Notes: a model not told the origin generated them from the letters alone. Shown: positions 1 through 6,336, numbered from the stretch's first letter. The stretch is DNA of 8,588 nt from Deltaproteobacteria bacterium (GCA_024641835.1 JAHECH010000141.1:1-8588); one strand, 5' to 3'. A program made the numbers and translations.

Positions 1-411
1 CGTCTCAGCTTCGAAGTTAAGCTTAGGTGGACCGTCGCTGAGCTGCACGTCCGCGCGAGGGCCAAAGCGATGTAGCCGTTTTCGGGCTAGCACAACCATT
101 GTCTCACTGATATCGACCCCGATGTACTTTGCCTTTAGAGGCAGATGTTTTTCGAGGAGCCTCTCAGCAAACCGGCCCGTGCCACACCCGAACTCCATAA
201 CCACGTTGGCCTTGTTGAAATCTCCGTTCTCGATTAACGCTTCTGTTGCGACATCCTCATAGAACCGCTGCCAGTCCTGCTTGTTGCCAAAGCGGTCGTA
301 AAATCCTTTGACTTCTTGATGAGACAACATCCGCTTGCCGACCTTACTTAAGCCTTTCGACCAATTCGGCGAGTTCTCCCACCCTGCTTTTGTGGACCTG
401 AACCTCTCCAT
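1..411 (-). CDS. SAM-dependent class I methyltransferase, N-terminal part (runs off left edge)
   Basis: The frame is open to the window edge, so only the N-terminal part is present. Numbered from the ATG at 330, the visible motifs are a Rossmann motif I, VMEFGCGTGRF, at about residues 44-54, the GVDIS acidic loop at about 71-75 (Asp73 would bind the ribose), and DVQLSDG at about 94-100. These mark a small-molecule-type class I methyltransferase; the substrate cannot be read. Two starts are possible. ATG at 411 has an AAGGAGG site nine bases upstream and a good promoter behind it (455-484), and adds 27 residues rich in Trp, Lys and Arg. ATG at 330 gives the more usual beginning (MLSHQEVKGFYDRFG) but has only a weak AAGG site. 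I chose 411 on translation signals; the extra 27 residues could still be untranslated. The gene is divergent from nrdJ. Confidence 0.8.
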   Translation of the reverse strand, partial: MERFRSTKAGWENSPNWSKGLSKVGKRMLSHQEVKGFYDRFGNKQDWQRFYEDVATEALIENGDFNKANVVMEFGCGTGRFAERLLEKHLPLKAKYIGVDISETMVVLARKRLHRFGPRADVQLSDGPPKLNFEAET

Positions 412-454
412 AAGGATTGGCCTCCTTACCCTTACAAGTTAAGGACGATAAATA

Positions 455-484
455 ATTATTGCCCCTGAGGTCAGCGGATATCAA
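455..484 (-). promoter_or_regulatory. Predicted sigma70-type promoter for the methyltransferase
   Basis: On the minus strand a -35 TTGATA (479-484, 5/6 to consensus) is separated by 18 bp from a -10 AATAAT (455-460, 5/6). The predicted start near 448 lies about 37 bases before the ATG at 411, with an AAGGAGG site between. The left arm of the inverted repeat 470-538 lies inside the spacer, so a regulator bound there could block this promoter. Confidence 0.45.
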
Positions 485-538
485 GGCATATCTCGAACGC
501 CAGGGCATGTGGTGAGGGGCCAGGCAAAACCCGCTGAC
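470..538. repeat. Widely spaced 8-bp inverted repeat in the divergent region
   Basis: Arms GTCAGCGG (470-477) and CCGCTGAC (531-538) are perfect reverse complements, separated by 53 bases. The left arm falls in the spacer of the predicted methyltransferase promoter. It could be a paired operator or the base of a long RNA hairpin, but an 8-bp match at this distance could also be chance. Confidence 0.25.
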
Positions 539-625
539 GGGTTCAAGTAAAAGAAGTGGGGAGTGATTAAGGACATGCTCGGAATCATTAATGGAAGCTG
601 TTCTTGAGGCTTCCGAGGAATTTCC

Positions 626-654
626 TTGACGTACTATATATTGAGCTCTAATAT
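626..654 (+). promoter_or_regulatory. Predicted nrdJ promoter (TTGACG-17-TAATAT)
   Basis: A -35 TTGACG (626-631, 5/6) and a -10 TAATAT (649-654, 4/6) are spaced by exactly 17 bp. Transcription would start near 661, giving a leader of about 165 bases before the nrdJ ATG. The spacer contains the first NrdR box and the start site lies against the second, the geometry expected for direct repression. A second possible -10, a perfect TATAAT at 722-727, has only a TTGAAA 20 bp upstream and is less convincing. Confidence 0.55.
631..646 (+). promoter_or_regulatory. NrdR box 1
   Basis: The 16-mer gtactatatattgagc matches the known NrdR consensus (acaCwAtATaTwGtgt) at every position of the central ten bases, CTATATATTG (634-643). 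It sits between the -35 and -10 of the predicted nrdJ promoter. NrdR is the ATP-cone, zinc-finger repressor of ribonucleotide reductase genes. The gene for NrdR itself is not in this window. Confidence 0.65.
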
Positions 655-661
655 AAGAATT

Positions 662-677
662 TGTCAATATATGCTGC
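662..677 (+). promoter_or_regulatory. NrdR box 2
   Basis: The 16-mer tgtcaatatatgctgc matches the NrdR core at 8 of 10 positions (CAATATATGC, 665-674). It lies exactly 31 bp, about three helical turns, after box 1. NrdR operators are known to occur as tandem pairs with this spacing, so the pair is more convincing than either site alone. It overlaps the predicted transcription start. Confidence 0.6.
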
Positions 678-704
678 TTTTCCCCCGAAGTGGGTTTGAA
701 AAGC
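676..704 (+). other. Hairpin at the start of the nrdJ leader
   Basis: GCTTTTC (676-682) pairs perfectly with GAAAAGC (698-704). An inner CCC/GGG pairing leaves a TTT bulge. It would form at the very 5' end of the predicted nrdJ transcript. No T-run follows, so it is not a terminator; it may stabilise the mRNA. Two weaker hairpins follow in the same leader: GCG..CCT/AGG..CGC near 734-755, and CCGGG/CCCGG near 758-773. Confidence 0.35.
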
Positions 705-825
705 GTTGATCAGTGAATATTTATAATGTAGAAGCGACCTCTTCAAGGAGCGCGAGCCGGGCAGGTTCCCGGGCAGATGGTTCATAAACAACCAGGAATT
801 CGGTCAAATCTTCAGGAGGATCACC

Positions 826-3318
826 ATGGCTCATGAGGGGAACACCCTTTTTGGGGACGAAGAGACACTGGATCTTTCATCCTTCAGGTGGGATGATCAT
901 TTGTTTTCCGACATCCTCACCAGGGAGATGACCATCAACAGTGCTCTCGCCATGGACATCAGCCGGTCTCTCAGGGAAGAGATCCGGAAGATGGACCTCC
1001 GCAGGATCACGATCCCTCTCCTCGAGAAAATCATCGAAGAGAAACTCAAGGAATACGGCATCACCAAGTCCAGTCCTGTGAAACTGGACAGCTCAATGTT
1101 CATCAAGGCAAAAAGGCTTATTCTGTCTGATAATGCCCGAACCGTCCTGGAAAGAAGATATCTCAAGAAGGACGTGGAGGGGAAGGTCCAGGAGACGCCC
1201 GAGGAGATGTTCAGAAGGGTCGCCCACCACATCGCCCAAGCAGAAAAGGCTTATGTCGCCGACGAAGGGCACGTGAAGAAGATGGAAGAAGTATTCTACC
1301 AGATGATGACGGATTTTGATTTCCTCCCCAACTCGCCAACCCTCATGAATGCAGGGCGAAGGCTTGGACAGCTTGCAGCCTGTTTCGTTTTGCCCGTGGA
1401 AGACAGCATGGAGGGGATTTTTGACGCCCTCAAGAACGCGGCTTTGATCCACAAGTCGGGCGGAGGAACTGGGTTCTCATTTTCAAGACTGAGGCCAAAG
1501 AACAGCAAGGTAGGAACCACGGGCGGTATCGCTTCAGGGCCTGTTTCATTCATGAAGATCTTCAATACGGCAACTGAGCAGGTCAAGCAGGGGGGCACGC
1601 GGAGAGGGGCGAACATGGCCATCCTAAGGGTGGACCACCCGGACATCATGGAGTTTATTACGTGCAAGAAGAGCAACCGGGATCTGAACAACTTCAATAT
1701 TTCTGTAGGCATCACGGACGCGTTCATGGAGGCTGTAAAGGCGGGAAGAAACTACGACCTCATAGATCCAAGGGACAACAAGAAGGTGGGTGAGCTTGAT
1801 GCGACTCAGGTGTATCAGGCCATGGTCTACCAGGCGTGGGAAAACGGAGACCCTGGAGTTATCTTCCTGGATCGAGTCAGCCGGGATAACCCCACCCCCA
1901 GTCTCGGCGAGATTGAGAGCACCAACCCCTGCGGTGAGCAACCTCTGCTCCCCATGGAAGCTTGCAACCTAGGATCGATCAATTTAGCACGATTTGTGGT
2001 CCAACAGGATGGAAAACCATCCATTGATTTCAGCAGGCTCAGGGACGTTGCATGGTTGTCGGTTCGATTTCTGGACAACGTAATAGACATGTCCAGCTAC
2101 CCGCTCCCCGAGATTCAAAAGATGGCCAGGGGCAACCGAAAAATTGGACTGGGAGTCATGGGTTTTGCAGACATGCTGTATCGGCTCTGGATTCCGTACA
2201 ACTCGGAGAAAGCCCTTGACGTTGGGGAGAGGGTGATGAGCTTTATCCAGGAAGAGGCTCATGAGGCCTCGCGGGCTCTGGCAGAGGAAAGGGGCGTCTT
2301 TGAGTTCTATGAACAAAGCGTTTTCAAAGACAGGGAAAACTGCCGATTCAGAAACGCAACGGTAACCACCATTGCCCCCACAGGCACCCTGAGCATCATT
2401 GCCGGCTGCTCAAGCGGCATAGAGCCTCTCTTTGCCATCAGCTTTATCAGGCGCGTCATGGACAACGACGAACTGGTCGAAACAAACCCTTATTTTGAAA
2501 TGCTGGCCAGGGATAGAGGATTCTATTCTCCCGAGCTGATGGACACCATAGCCCGAGTTGGGAGTATCGAGAATGTGGAAGGGGTTCCCGGAGATGTGAG
2601 AGAGGTGTTTGTGACCGCCCACGACGTGACCCCGGAATGGCATGTCCGGATGCAAGCTGCTTTCCAGAAATGTACGGATAATGCGGTTTCGAAAACCGTC
2701 AATTTGCCCAAGCAGTCCACCGTGTCGGACGTCCTGAGAGTGTATGACCTGGCATTTGAGCTCGGATGCAAGGGGGTCACCATATACCGGGATGGGAGCA
2801 AAGAGAATCAGGTTCTCAGCTACGACGAGAAGAGCGGAGAAATCAAACCCGTCATGACGGATGTGCGAGATAGACCTGACACCCTGGAAGGATTTACCAC
2901 CAAGGTAATCACAGGCATGGGCAATCTCTATGTGACCGTGACAGAATATGATGGGAAGCCCTTTGAGGTCTTTGCTACCATCGGCAAATCCGGCAAATCG
3001 ACAACAGCAAAGACTGAAGCCATAGGCAGGCTTGTTTCTCTCGCTCTCAGATCAGGAGTTTCCGTGGATAAAATCGTGGAGCAACTGAAGGGCATTTGCG
3101 GCGAGCATCCAGTTTTTTCAAAGGACGGACTGGTCCTTTCCATTCCTGATGCCATCAGCCGTGTTCTTGAAAAGAGGTATGTGCATGAAAAGTCGGTCCA
3201 CCGTCACAAGCATGAGAACAGCCTTCTTGGCGAGACCTGCCCAGAATGCGGGCAGACGATCAGCTTCGAAGAGGGATGCATGACCTGTCATTTCTGCGGC
3301 TTCACCAAGTGTGGTTAG
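826..3318 (+). CDS. nrdJ: Adenosylcobalamin-dependent (class II) ribonucleoside-diphosphate reductase
   Basis: This oxygen-independent enzyme reduces ribonucleotides to deoxyribonucleotides using a thiyl radical generated by coenzyme B12. The 830-residue protein has PNSPTLMNAG (168-177), the first active-site Cys in AACFVLP (C186), the radical loop NPCGE (N367, C369, E371), and partner C380 in EACNLGS. The C369-C380 distance of 11 matches the family. Further family blocks are GLGVMGFADML (441-451), APTGTLS (517-523) and TIYRDGS (652-658). A TSCPD-type domain spans about 690-758. The C-terminal cluster (C805, C808, C818, C821, C824, C829) is the NrdJ zinc-ribbon tail, whose last Cys pair is expected to re-reduce the active site. 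The N-terminal 80 or so residues resemble only the second half of an ATP cone and lack the KRDG nucleotide-binding start, so dATP activity control may be absent. AGGAGG (814-819) lies six bases before the ATG. Tandem NrdR boxes upstream point to repression when dNTPs are plentiful. Confidence 0.97.
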   Translation: MAHEGNTLFGDEETLDLSSFRWDDHLFSDILTREMTINSALAMDISRSLREEIRKMDLRRITIPLLEKIIEEKLKEYGITKSSPVKLDSSMFIKAKRLILSDNARTVLERRYLKKDVEGKVQETPEEMFRRVAHHIAQAEKAYVADEGHVKKMEEVFYQMMTDFDFLPNSPTLMNAGRRLGQLAACFVLPVEDSMEGIFDALKNAALIHKSGGGTGFSFSRLRPKNSKVGTTGGIASGPVSFMKIFNTATEQVKQGGTRRGANMAILRVDHPDIMEFITCKKSNRDLNNFNISVGITDAFMEAVKAGRNYDLIDPRDNKKVGELDATQVYQAMVYQAWENGDPGVIFLDRVSRDNPTPSLGEIESTNPCGEQPLLPMEACNLGSINLARFVVQQDGKPSIDFSRLRDVAWLSVRFLDNVIDMSSYPLPEIQKMARGNRKIGLGVMGFADMLYRLWIPYNSEKALDVGERVMSFIQEEAHEASRALAEERGVFEFYEQSVFKDRENCRFRNATVTTIAPTGTLSIIAGCSSGIEPLFAISFIRRVMDNDELVETNPYFEMLARDRGFYSPELMDTIARVGSIENVEGVPGDVREVFVTAHDVTPEWHVRMQAAFQKCTDNAVSKTVNLPKQSTVSDVLRVYDLAFELGCKGVTIYRDGSKENQVLSYDEKSGEIKPVMTDVRDRPDTLEGFTTKVITGMGNLYVTVTEYDGKPFEVFATIGKSGKSTTAKTEAIGRLVSLALRSGVSVDKIVEQLKGICGEHPVFSKDGLVLSIPDAISRVLEKRYVHEKSVHRHKHENSLLGETCPECGQTISFEEGCMTCHFCGFTKCG

Positions 3319-3386
3319 GCTCCCTTCCCTTGTGCCGCAAGGCAACACATTATCCATCTGCCTGAAGCTCAGAGATATTTTCCTGC

Positions 3387-3443
3387 CGAGCTGCTGCCCA
3401 AATCACTTCACCCCGGATTGAGGATGATTTGGGCAACAGCTCG
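3387..3443. repeat. 19-bp near-perfect inverted repeat between nrdJ and hsp20
   Basis: The left arm (3388-3405, beginning GAGCTGCTGCCC) and right arm (3425-3442, ending GGGCAACAGCTC) are reverse complements at 17 of 18 positions. A further C/G pair at 3387/3443 extends the stem, and the loop is 19 bases. It could terminate nrdJ transcription, but no T-run follows. A consensus -35-like TTGACA (3444-3449) begins one base after it, so it could equally be an operator for the Hsp20 gene. Confidence 0.75.
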
Positions 3444-3480
3444 TTGACAAACGACCTCCGGTGATTATTTTGTATATAAA
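3444..3480 (+). promoter_or_regulatory. Possible hsp20 promoter region
   Basis: A perfect -35 hexamer TTGACA (3444-3449) is followed by an AT-rich TGTATATAAA stretch (3471-3480). The gap to the best -10 candidate (TGTATA at 3471, 21 bp) is longer than ideal. No sigma32 hexamer pair and no CIRCE element is visible. The AT-rich stretch lies about 60 bases before the Hsp20 start codon. Confidence 0.25.
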
Positions 3481-3536
3481 ACGGTGGCAGGTGAAAGCCT
3501 ACCAGCTGCAAGTGATACAAAGGGGGTTATGACGAG

Positions 3537-3980
3537 ATGAACGCTCTTGAGAGAAGGATTCGAAGACCGTCTTGGATGACTCCTTTCGGAAGCGAGGGTT
3601 TTGGGGATGTCTTCTTTGACAGACTCTGGCCTGAATGGCGAAGAGACCTTGGTGAGGAGTGGACTCCTGCTGTCAACTTCTTCGAGAGGGACGGCAAGTA
3701 TCATCTCACTGCCGATGTTCCTGGCATGAGCAAAGATGATATCACGGTCACCGTTGAGAACGGATACATCTCCGTGATCGGCAAGAAGGAAGAGACCAAG
3801 GAAGAGAAAGAGGCCAACTACTACATGAAAGAAACACGGTATGGCTCCTTCTCAAGAAGCTTCCGTCTGCCGGGTGAAGTGGATGAGGAGAAGATCGAGG
3901 CATCTTACAAGGAGGGCGTGCTCACCGTGGTCATTCCCAAGAAAGAGGAATCCAAAACCAAGAAGATTGATGTTCACTAG
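3537..3980 (+). CDS. Small heat-shock protein, Hsp20/alpha-crystallin family
   Basis: This is an ATP-independent cytosolic holdase that binds unfolding proteins under stress. The 147-residue length is normal for the family. The N-terminal arm (1-41) is rich in Arg, Phe and Trp (RRPSWMTPF). The alpha-crystallin domain spans about 42-136, with VNFFERDGKYHLTADVPG at 46-63, a charged KKEETKEEKE loop (83-92) and the hallmark GVL motif at 127-129. The C-terminal I-x-V anchor is IDV (144-146), which docks on neighbouring subunits. An AAGGGGG purine run (3520-3526) precedes the ATG by ten bases. A three-codon ORF (ATG ACG AGA TGA, 3529-3540) overlaps the start codon. The gene appears to be a single unit between the inverted repeat at 3387 and the terminator at 4002. 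Confidence 0.95.
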   Translation: MNALERRIRRPSWMTPFGSEGFGDVFFDRLWPEWRRDLGEEWTPAVNFFERDGKYHLTADVPGMSKDDITVTVENGYISVIGKKEETKEEKEANYYMKETRYGSFSRSFRLPGEVDEEKIEASYKEGVLTVVIPKKEESKTKKIDVH

Positions 3981-4001
3981 GACGGTCGCGTGTACATATG
4001 C

Positions 4002-4047
4002 GAACAGGAAGGCCGGGTTTAATGCCCGGCCTTCCTGTTCTTGTTTC
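4002..4047 (+). terminator. Rho-independent terminator after hsp20
   Basis: A perfect 16-bp GC-rich stem has arms 4002-4017 (GAACAGGAAGGCCGGG) and 4025-4040. The loop is seven bases, and the T-rich tail TTGTTTC follows. It lies 21 bases after the Hsp20 stop. The opposing minus-strand gene ends at 4098, so the hairpin may also halt transcription from that side, although no T-run is present in that direction. Confidence 0.9.
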
Positions 4048-4097
4048 AACCATGCTTCCTCCTCGCGGTCTGACGGCCATTTGGATTTCCGGATTAC

Positions 4098-4724
4098 TCA
4101 GTTCCCGGGGACCGAACCAATATCCGAGACTCGACTCGAGCTTCCTTTGAAATGGGCTACTGATCCAGCCGGCAGCAGGCTCAGCTGAGGAACAGAAAAA
4201 AGGATCCTCCCGTCTTCCCCAAAGAGCACCAGGGATGAGGAGGAGCGTTCTTCTTTCTTGCCCGTTAAAGGATTCCTAAAATCTATGCTGCCCAAGTTGG
4301 CGCGCACCTGGCCGCTCGGATCGATAAGGCTCAAATAGGGTTCACCATTTTCTCGTAGCCCCAGAGCAGCTCGGGTTTTCATGTCGCTGTCGAGCATGAC
4401 AAAGGATGGCCCGCCGTTGTGAGGCTCAAGAACCATATTGTAATACGGGGACCCTGTTTTGTTCAGTCCCAAGGCCATGGGAGCCCAGCCACTTTTGTTA
4501 ATGAATGTCATGGCAGGCTCGCCGTCTTTTGAGAGCCTCAGAATCCATCTCTCCTTACCTTGATCATCCACCAGATGGATTTCAGTCGCCACGATCACTC
4601 TCGTTAGTTCCCTCTCCTCCTGGCTGCTTTCAGCAGCCCTGATGAGCCTATCCGACATGGTCCCACCAACAAGACCCGCCATAAGAGCGATGGTGGCTAC
4701 GATGATGTAATGCATCTTGCTCAA
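4098..4724 (-). CDS. Membrane-anchored protein with ~23-residue D-G-R-L-G-P repeats, function unknown
   Basis: The best start is TTG at 4724: GGGAGG (4731-4736) lies six bases upstream, giving 208 residues. An ATG three codons later (4715) and one far upstream (4778) are alternatives with poorer spacing. A hydrophobic segment at about residues 6-22 (IIVATIALMAGLVGG) follows a short N-terminus and looks like an uncleaved anchor, leaving the rest outside the cytoplasm. From about residue 48 a pattern of period near 23 repeats: hydrophobic, D-x-x-G-x-x-R, alternating hydrophobics, then G-x-P. Examples are VDDQGKERWILRLSKDGEP, LDSDMKTRAALGLRENGEP and IDPSGQVRANLG; a last partial copy is at about 164-179. 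Such repeats suggest a stacked beta structure. I do not recognise a named family. The gene converges on hsp20 and appears monocistronic. Confidence 0.75.
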   Translation of the reverse strand: MSKMHYIIVATIALMAGLVGGTMSDRLIRAAESSQEERELTRVIVATEIHLVDDQGKERWILRLSKDGEPAMTFINKSGWAPMALGLNKTGSPYYNMVLEPHNGGPSFVMLDSDMKTRAALGLRENGEPYLSLIDPSGQVRANLGSIDFRNPLTGKKEERSSSSLVLFGEDGRILFSVPQLSLLPAGSVAHFKGSSSRVSDIGSVPGN

Positions 4725-5079
4725 GGTCTTCCTCCCTTCTGAAAAGAATGGTCTTCCCTTCGCCTGATAAGGAATCAATGAAAACCCCCGCGTCCCTTGA
4801 TCATTCGAATGAGTACTCAGGCTCCGGAGACCAGCGTGGTTCAGGTGAAAAGATCAGGGCCGGTGGGAGAGATTCTATCAGGGACCCCAAAGCCGGGCCA
4901 ACGAAAAAGAAACAGGTTTGCTTTTTCGTTGGCCAAGAGGCTTTGCTAAACTCAGATCACTTTACCGTGAAGAGGTCGTTTTTGATAGATGACTCTGCGA
5001 GAGAAAAGGGTTCTTTTCGACAAGAATGAAGAAGGGAGGGAACAATTGAGAACAATACCAGCTCGTCACTCCCGATTCG
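4725..5079. other. Intergenic region between two minus-strand genes
   Basis: No gene is supported here. A plus-strand ORF at 4748-5029 has no recognisable domain or good ribosome binding site and runs through the inverted repeat at 4896-4934. The promoter of the repeat-protein gene (start 4724) should lie here on the minus strand, but I found no convincing -35/-10 pair. Confidence 0.5.
4896..4934. repeat. 14-bp perfect inverted repeat, possible terminator
   Basis: Arms GGCCAACGAAAAAG (4896-4909) and CTTTTTCGTTGGCC (4921-4934) match perfectly around an 11-base loop. The only T-runs are inside the stem rather than after it, so it is not a standard intrinsic terminator. It lies about 145 bases after the end of the minus-strand gene at 5080 and upstream of the one starting at 4724. 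It could end the first transcript or regulate the second. Confidence 0.55.
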
Positions 5080-5358
5080 TTAACGTTTGAGCAGGGCACT
5101 AGAGAGTGATTTAAGCTCTTTTCTCCAATCCACCACTTGCTGAGGGGTGGAATAAACTTTGGAAAGCACTTCCTGTGTGCCGGAGAACGTCGCATAAGCC
5201 TGTTTCACTTTGATAGGGAAACCCTTTTTCACATAGGCCGCTAGTCCCAAGAACACGCAGTCCACAAGCTCGTCATCATCGATCGGTAGATCGACGTTGA
5301 TGGATCTTCTGCTCAAGGTTACCCTCAACTCTCTCCCTAACTCTCTCTCTGGTTTCAT
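5080..5358 (-). CDS. Conserved-looking small protein of unknown function
   Basis: This 92-residue soluble protein has no signal peptide or membrane segment and no Cys-pair motif. It reads as a genuine globular sequence: a basic beginning (KPERELGRELRVTLSRRS), an acidic turn (PIDDDELVD, 25-33), a hydrophobic core (CVFLGLAAYV) and an amphipathic C-terminal helix from about residue 72. I recognise no family. The ATG at 5358 is preceded by a GGAAGGGGG purine run about eight bases upstream, similar in style to the site before the Hsp20 gene. It stands alone between two long non-coding stretches. Confidence 0.6.
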   Translation of the reverse strand: MKPERELGRELRVTLSRRSINVDLPIDDDELVDCVFLGLAAYVKKGFPIKVKQAYATFSGTQEVLSKVYSTPQQVVDWRKELKSLSSALLKR

Positions 5359-5436
5359 GACAACACCCCCTTCCGTGATTTGTCACCCTACCCGGCAAGC
5401 AACTATCGGTAGCTGAACAAATAAGGGCTTTCTCTT

Positions 5437-5868
5437 TTGTCTCAGAAGGCTTTTCAGAGCGCTATAGCCGCATCGCCCGCAGGCACCAAAGGGGCCCCCC
5501 CCAAGAACCCACACCCGAGGTTAGCCTTCTACCTGCCGGATGCCTTCAATGACCCAGTAGGATCCGGGAGCTTTTTCATCAGCGCAGAAATGCCATTCCA
5601 GAAGAAAGGAGTCGTGATCGTGTAGCTATTCGTGCCCGGAGCCACCCTGGGCCGGGGGAAGATCAATCCAACTAAATCGCTTGACGAATACGATCAAGTT
5701 GAATGCGAAGTATAAAGAGGTGAGCTTTGTGTGTCAACCGTGAAACGTCCCGATATTCCAACCTTCGACGGCGTGCGGGTTTTTGAGGAAAGCGTTGTTG
5801 GGATCAGATGCCAGCGGACTGCTGCCCAAATGGGATCTACCTGCTATCGAGATGAGATTCGAAAATAG
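5437..5868 (+). pseudogene. Possible decayed gene: one frame with two internal stops
   Basis: Reading in one frame from TTG 5437 to TAG 5868, only two stops interrupt (TAG 5623-5625 and TAA 5713-5715), where six or seven would be expected by chance over 144 codons. Segments such as AFYLPDAFNDPVGSG, LFVPGATLGRGKINPTKSL and RPDIPTFDGVRVFEE read like protein. A G4C8 homopolymer (5491-5502) lies near the beginning. I recognise no family, so this may equally be non-coding sequence. Confidence 0.2.
5731..5868 (+). CDS. Possible 45-residue small protein (GTG start)
   Basis: A GTG at 5731 has a strong AGAGGTGA site (5716-5723) seven bases upstream. It opens a 45-codon frame that begins VSTVKRPDIPTFDG and has two Cys residues (about residues 27 and 39). 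It shares the frame of the putative decayed gene at 5437-5868, so it may be the surviving 3' piece of that gene. No homology is recognised and no promoter is clear. Confidence 0.25.
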   Translation: MSTVKRPDIPTFDGVRVFEESVVGIRCQRTAAQMGSTCYRDEIRK

Positions 5869-5970
5869 GGCTCTAGCCATGTGACATCTAAGATGCAATA
5901 ATTAACTTTTGACATAGGCTTATGGCAGGACTGGTTCACCGCGAAAAGTGAAAAAAGAAAGGAGATTGTT

Positions 5971-6336
5971 ATGGCACAGAAGCTTTGTTTTGTCATATCC
6001 AAAGGATTTGAAAAGTCGGGCGGTGCCACAAGGGCACTCCAATTCGCTTCAATCGCTGCAGAACAAGGACATCATGTTGAAATCTTTCTCATTGATGACG
6101 CCGTGCATTGGGCGCAGCTGGGCATGGCAGAAGGCATCCGGTCCAGCACCGGGGAACACATGAAGGATCTGCTGGACAAACTCGTGGAGAGCAAGGCTCC
6201 CATCCATGTCTGCAAAGCTTGTCTCGACAAGCGATTGATCCCGCCCGATGAACTGATCAATGGAGCCCAGGTCTCCGGCGCCCCTGTGCTTGTGGGCATG
6301 ATGGTCAGCCCCGAATACAAGGTTTTCACTTTCTAG
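5971..6336 (+). CDS. DsrE/DsrF-like family protein (sulfur relay type)
   Basis: The 121-residue cytosolic protein has the DsrE fold pattern. It starts with a beta strand (KLCFVISKGFE, 4-14), then GGATRALQFASIAAEQGHHVEIFLIDDAV (17-45), and has a Cys-containing loop HVCKACLDKRL (79-89). C81 and C84 are at the place where DsrE-type proteins carry the persulfide-accepting Cys. The end, GAPVLVGMMVSPEYKVFTF, fits the family's last strand. Such proteins pass sulfane sulfur in dissimilatory sulfur metabolism or tRNA thiolation, but many single-gene relatives are uncharacterised. AAAGGAG (5958-5964) lies six bases before the ATG. No dsrF, dsrH or sulfite reductase genes are adjacent, so its partner is unknown. 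Confidence 0.85.
   Translation: MAQKLCFVISKGFEKSGGATRALQFASIAAEQGHHVEIFLIDDAVHWAQLGMAEGIRSSTGEHMKDLLDKLVESKAPIHVCKACLDKRLIPPDELINGAQVSGAPVLVGMMVSPEYKVFTF

Larger units (their letters stand above)
5359..5970. other. 612-bp region without a convincing gene
   Basis: The left end should carry the promoter of the minus-strand gene at 5358; none is clear. The middle holds a plus-strand frame interrupted by two stops (5437-5868), listed separately. The right end (5880-5970) is AT-rich and has a perfect -35 hexamer TTGACA (5909-5914) upstream of the DsrE-family gene, but no good -10 at 15-19 bp, so an activator may be needed. No tRNA or known riboswitch is seen. Confidence 0.5.

Noticed and set aside
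344..667. Minus-strand 107-codon ORF across the divergent promoter region
   Set aside because: It overlaps the predicted promoters and NrdR boxes, its N-terminal two thirds do not look like protein, and it has no recognisable domain. Only its last 30 or so residues look coding.
661..825. Cobalamin riboswitch in the nrdJ leader
   Set aside because: The leader has hairpins but no recognisable B12 box or conserved cobalamin riboswitch core, although the enzyme uses B12.
4748..5029. Plus-strand 93-codon ORF
   Set aside because: Low-complexity polar composition, no good ribosome binding site, and it runs through a perfect inverted repeat.
3391..5831. A 13-base repeat, ctgctgcccaaat, at 3391-3403 and 5819-5831
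   Set aside because: About one shared 13-mer is expected by chance in a window this size, and the flanks do not match.
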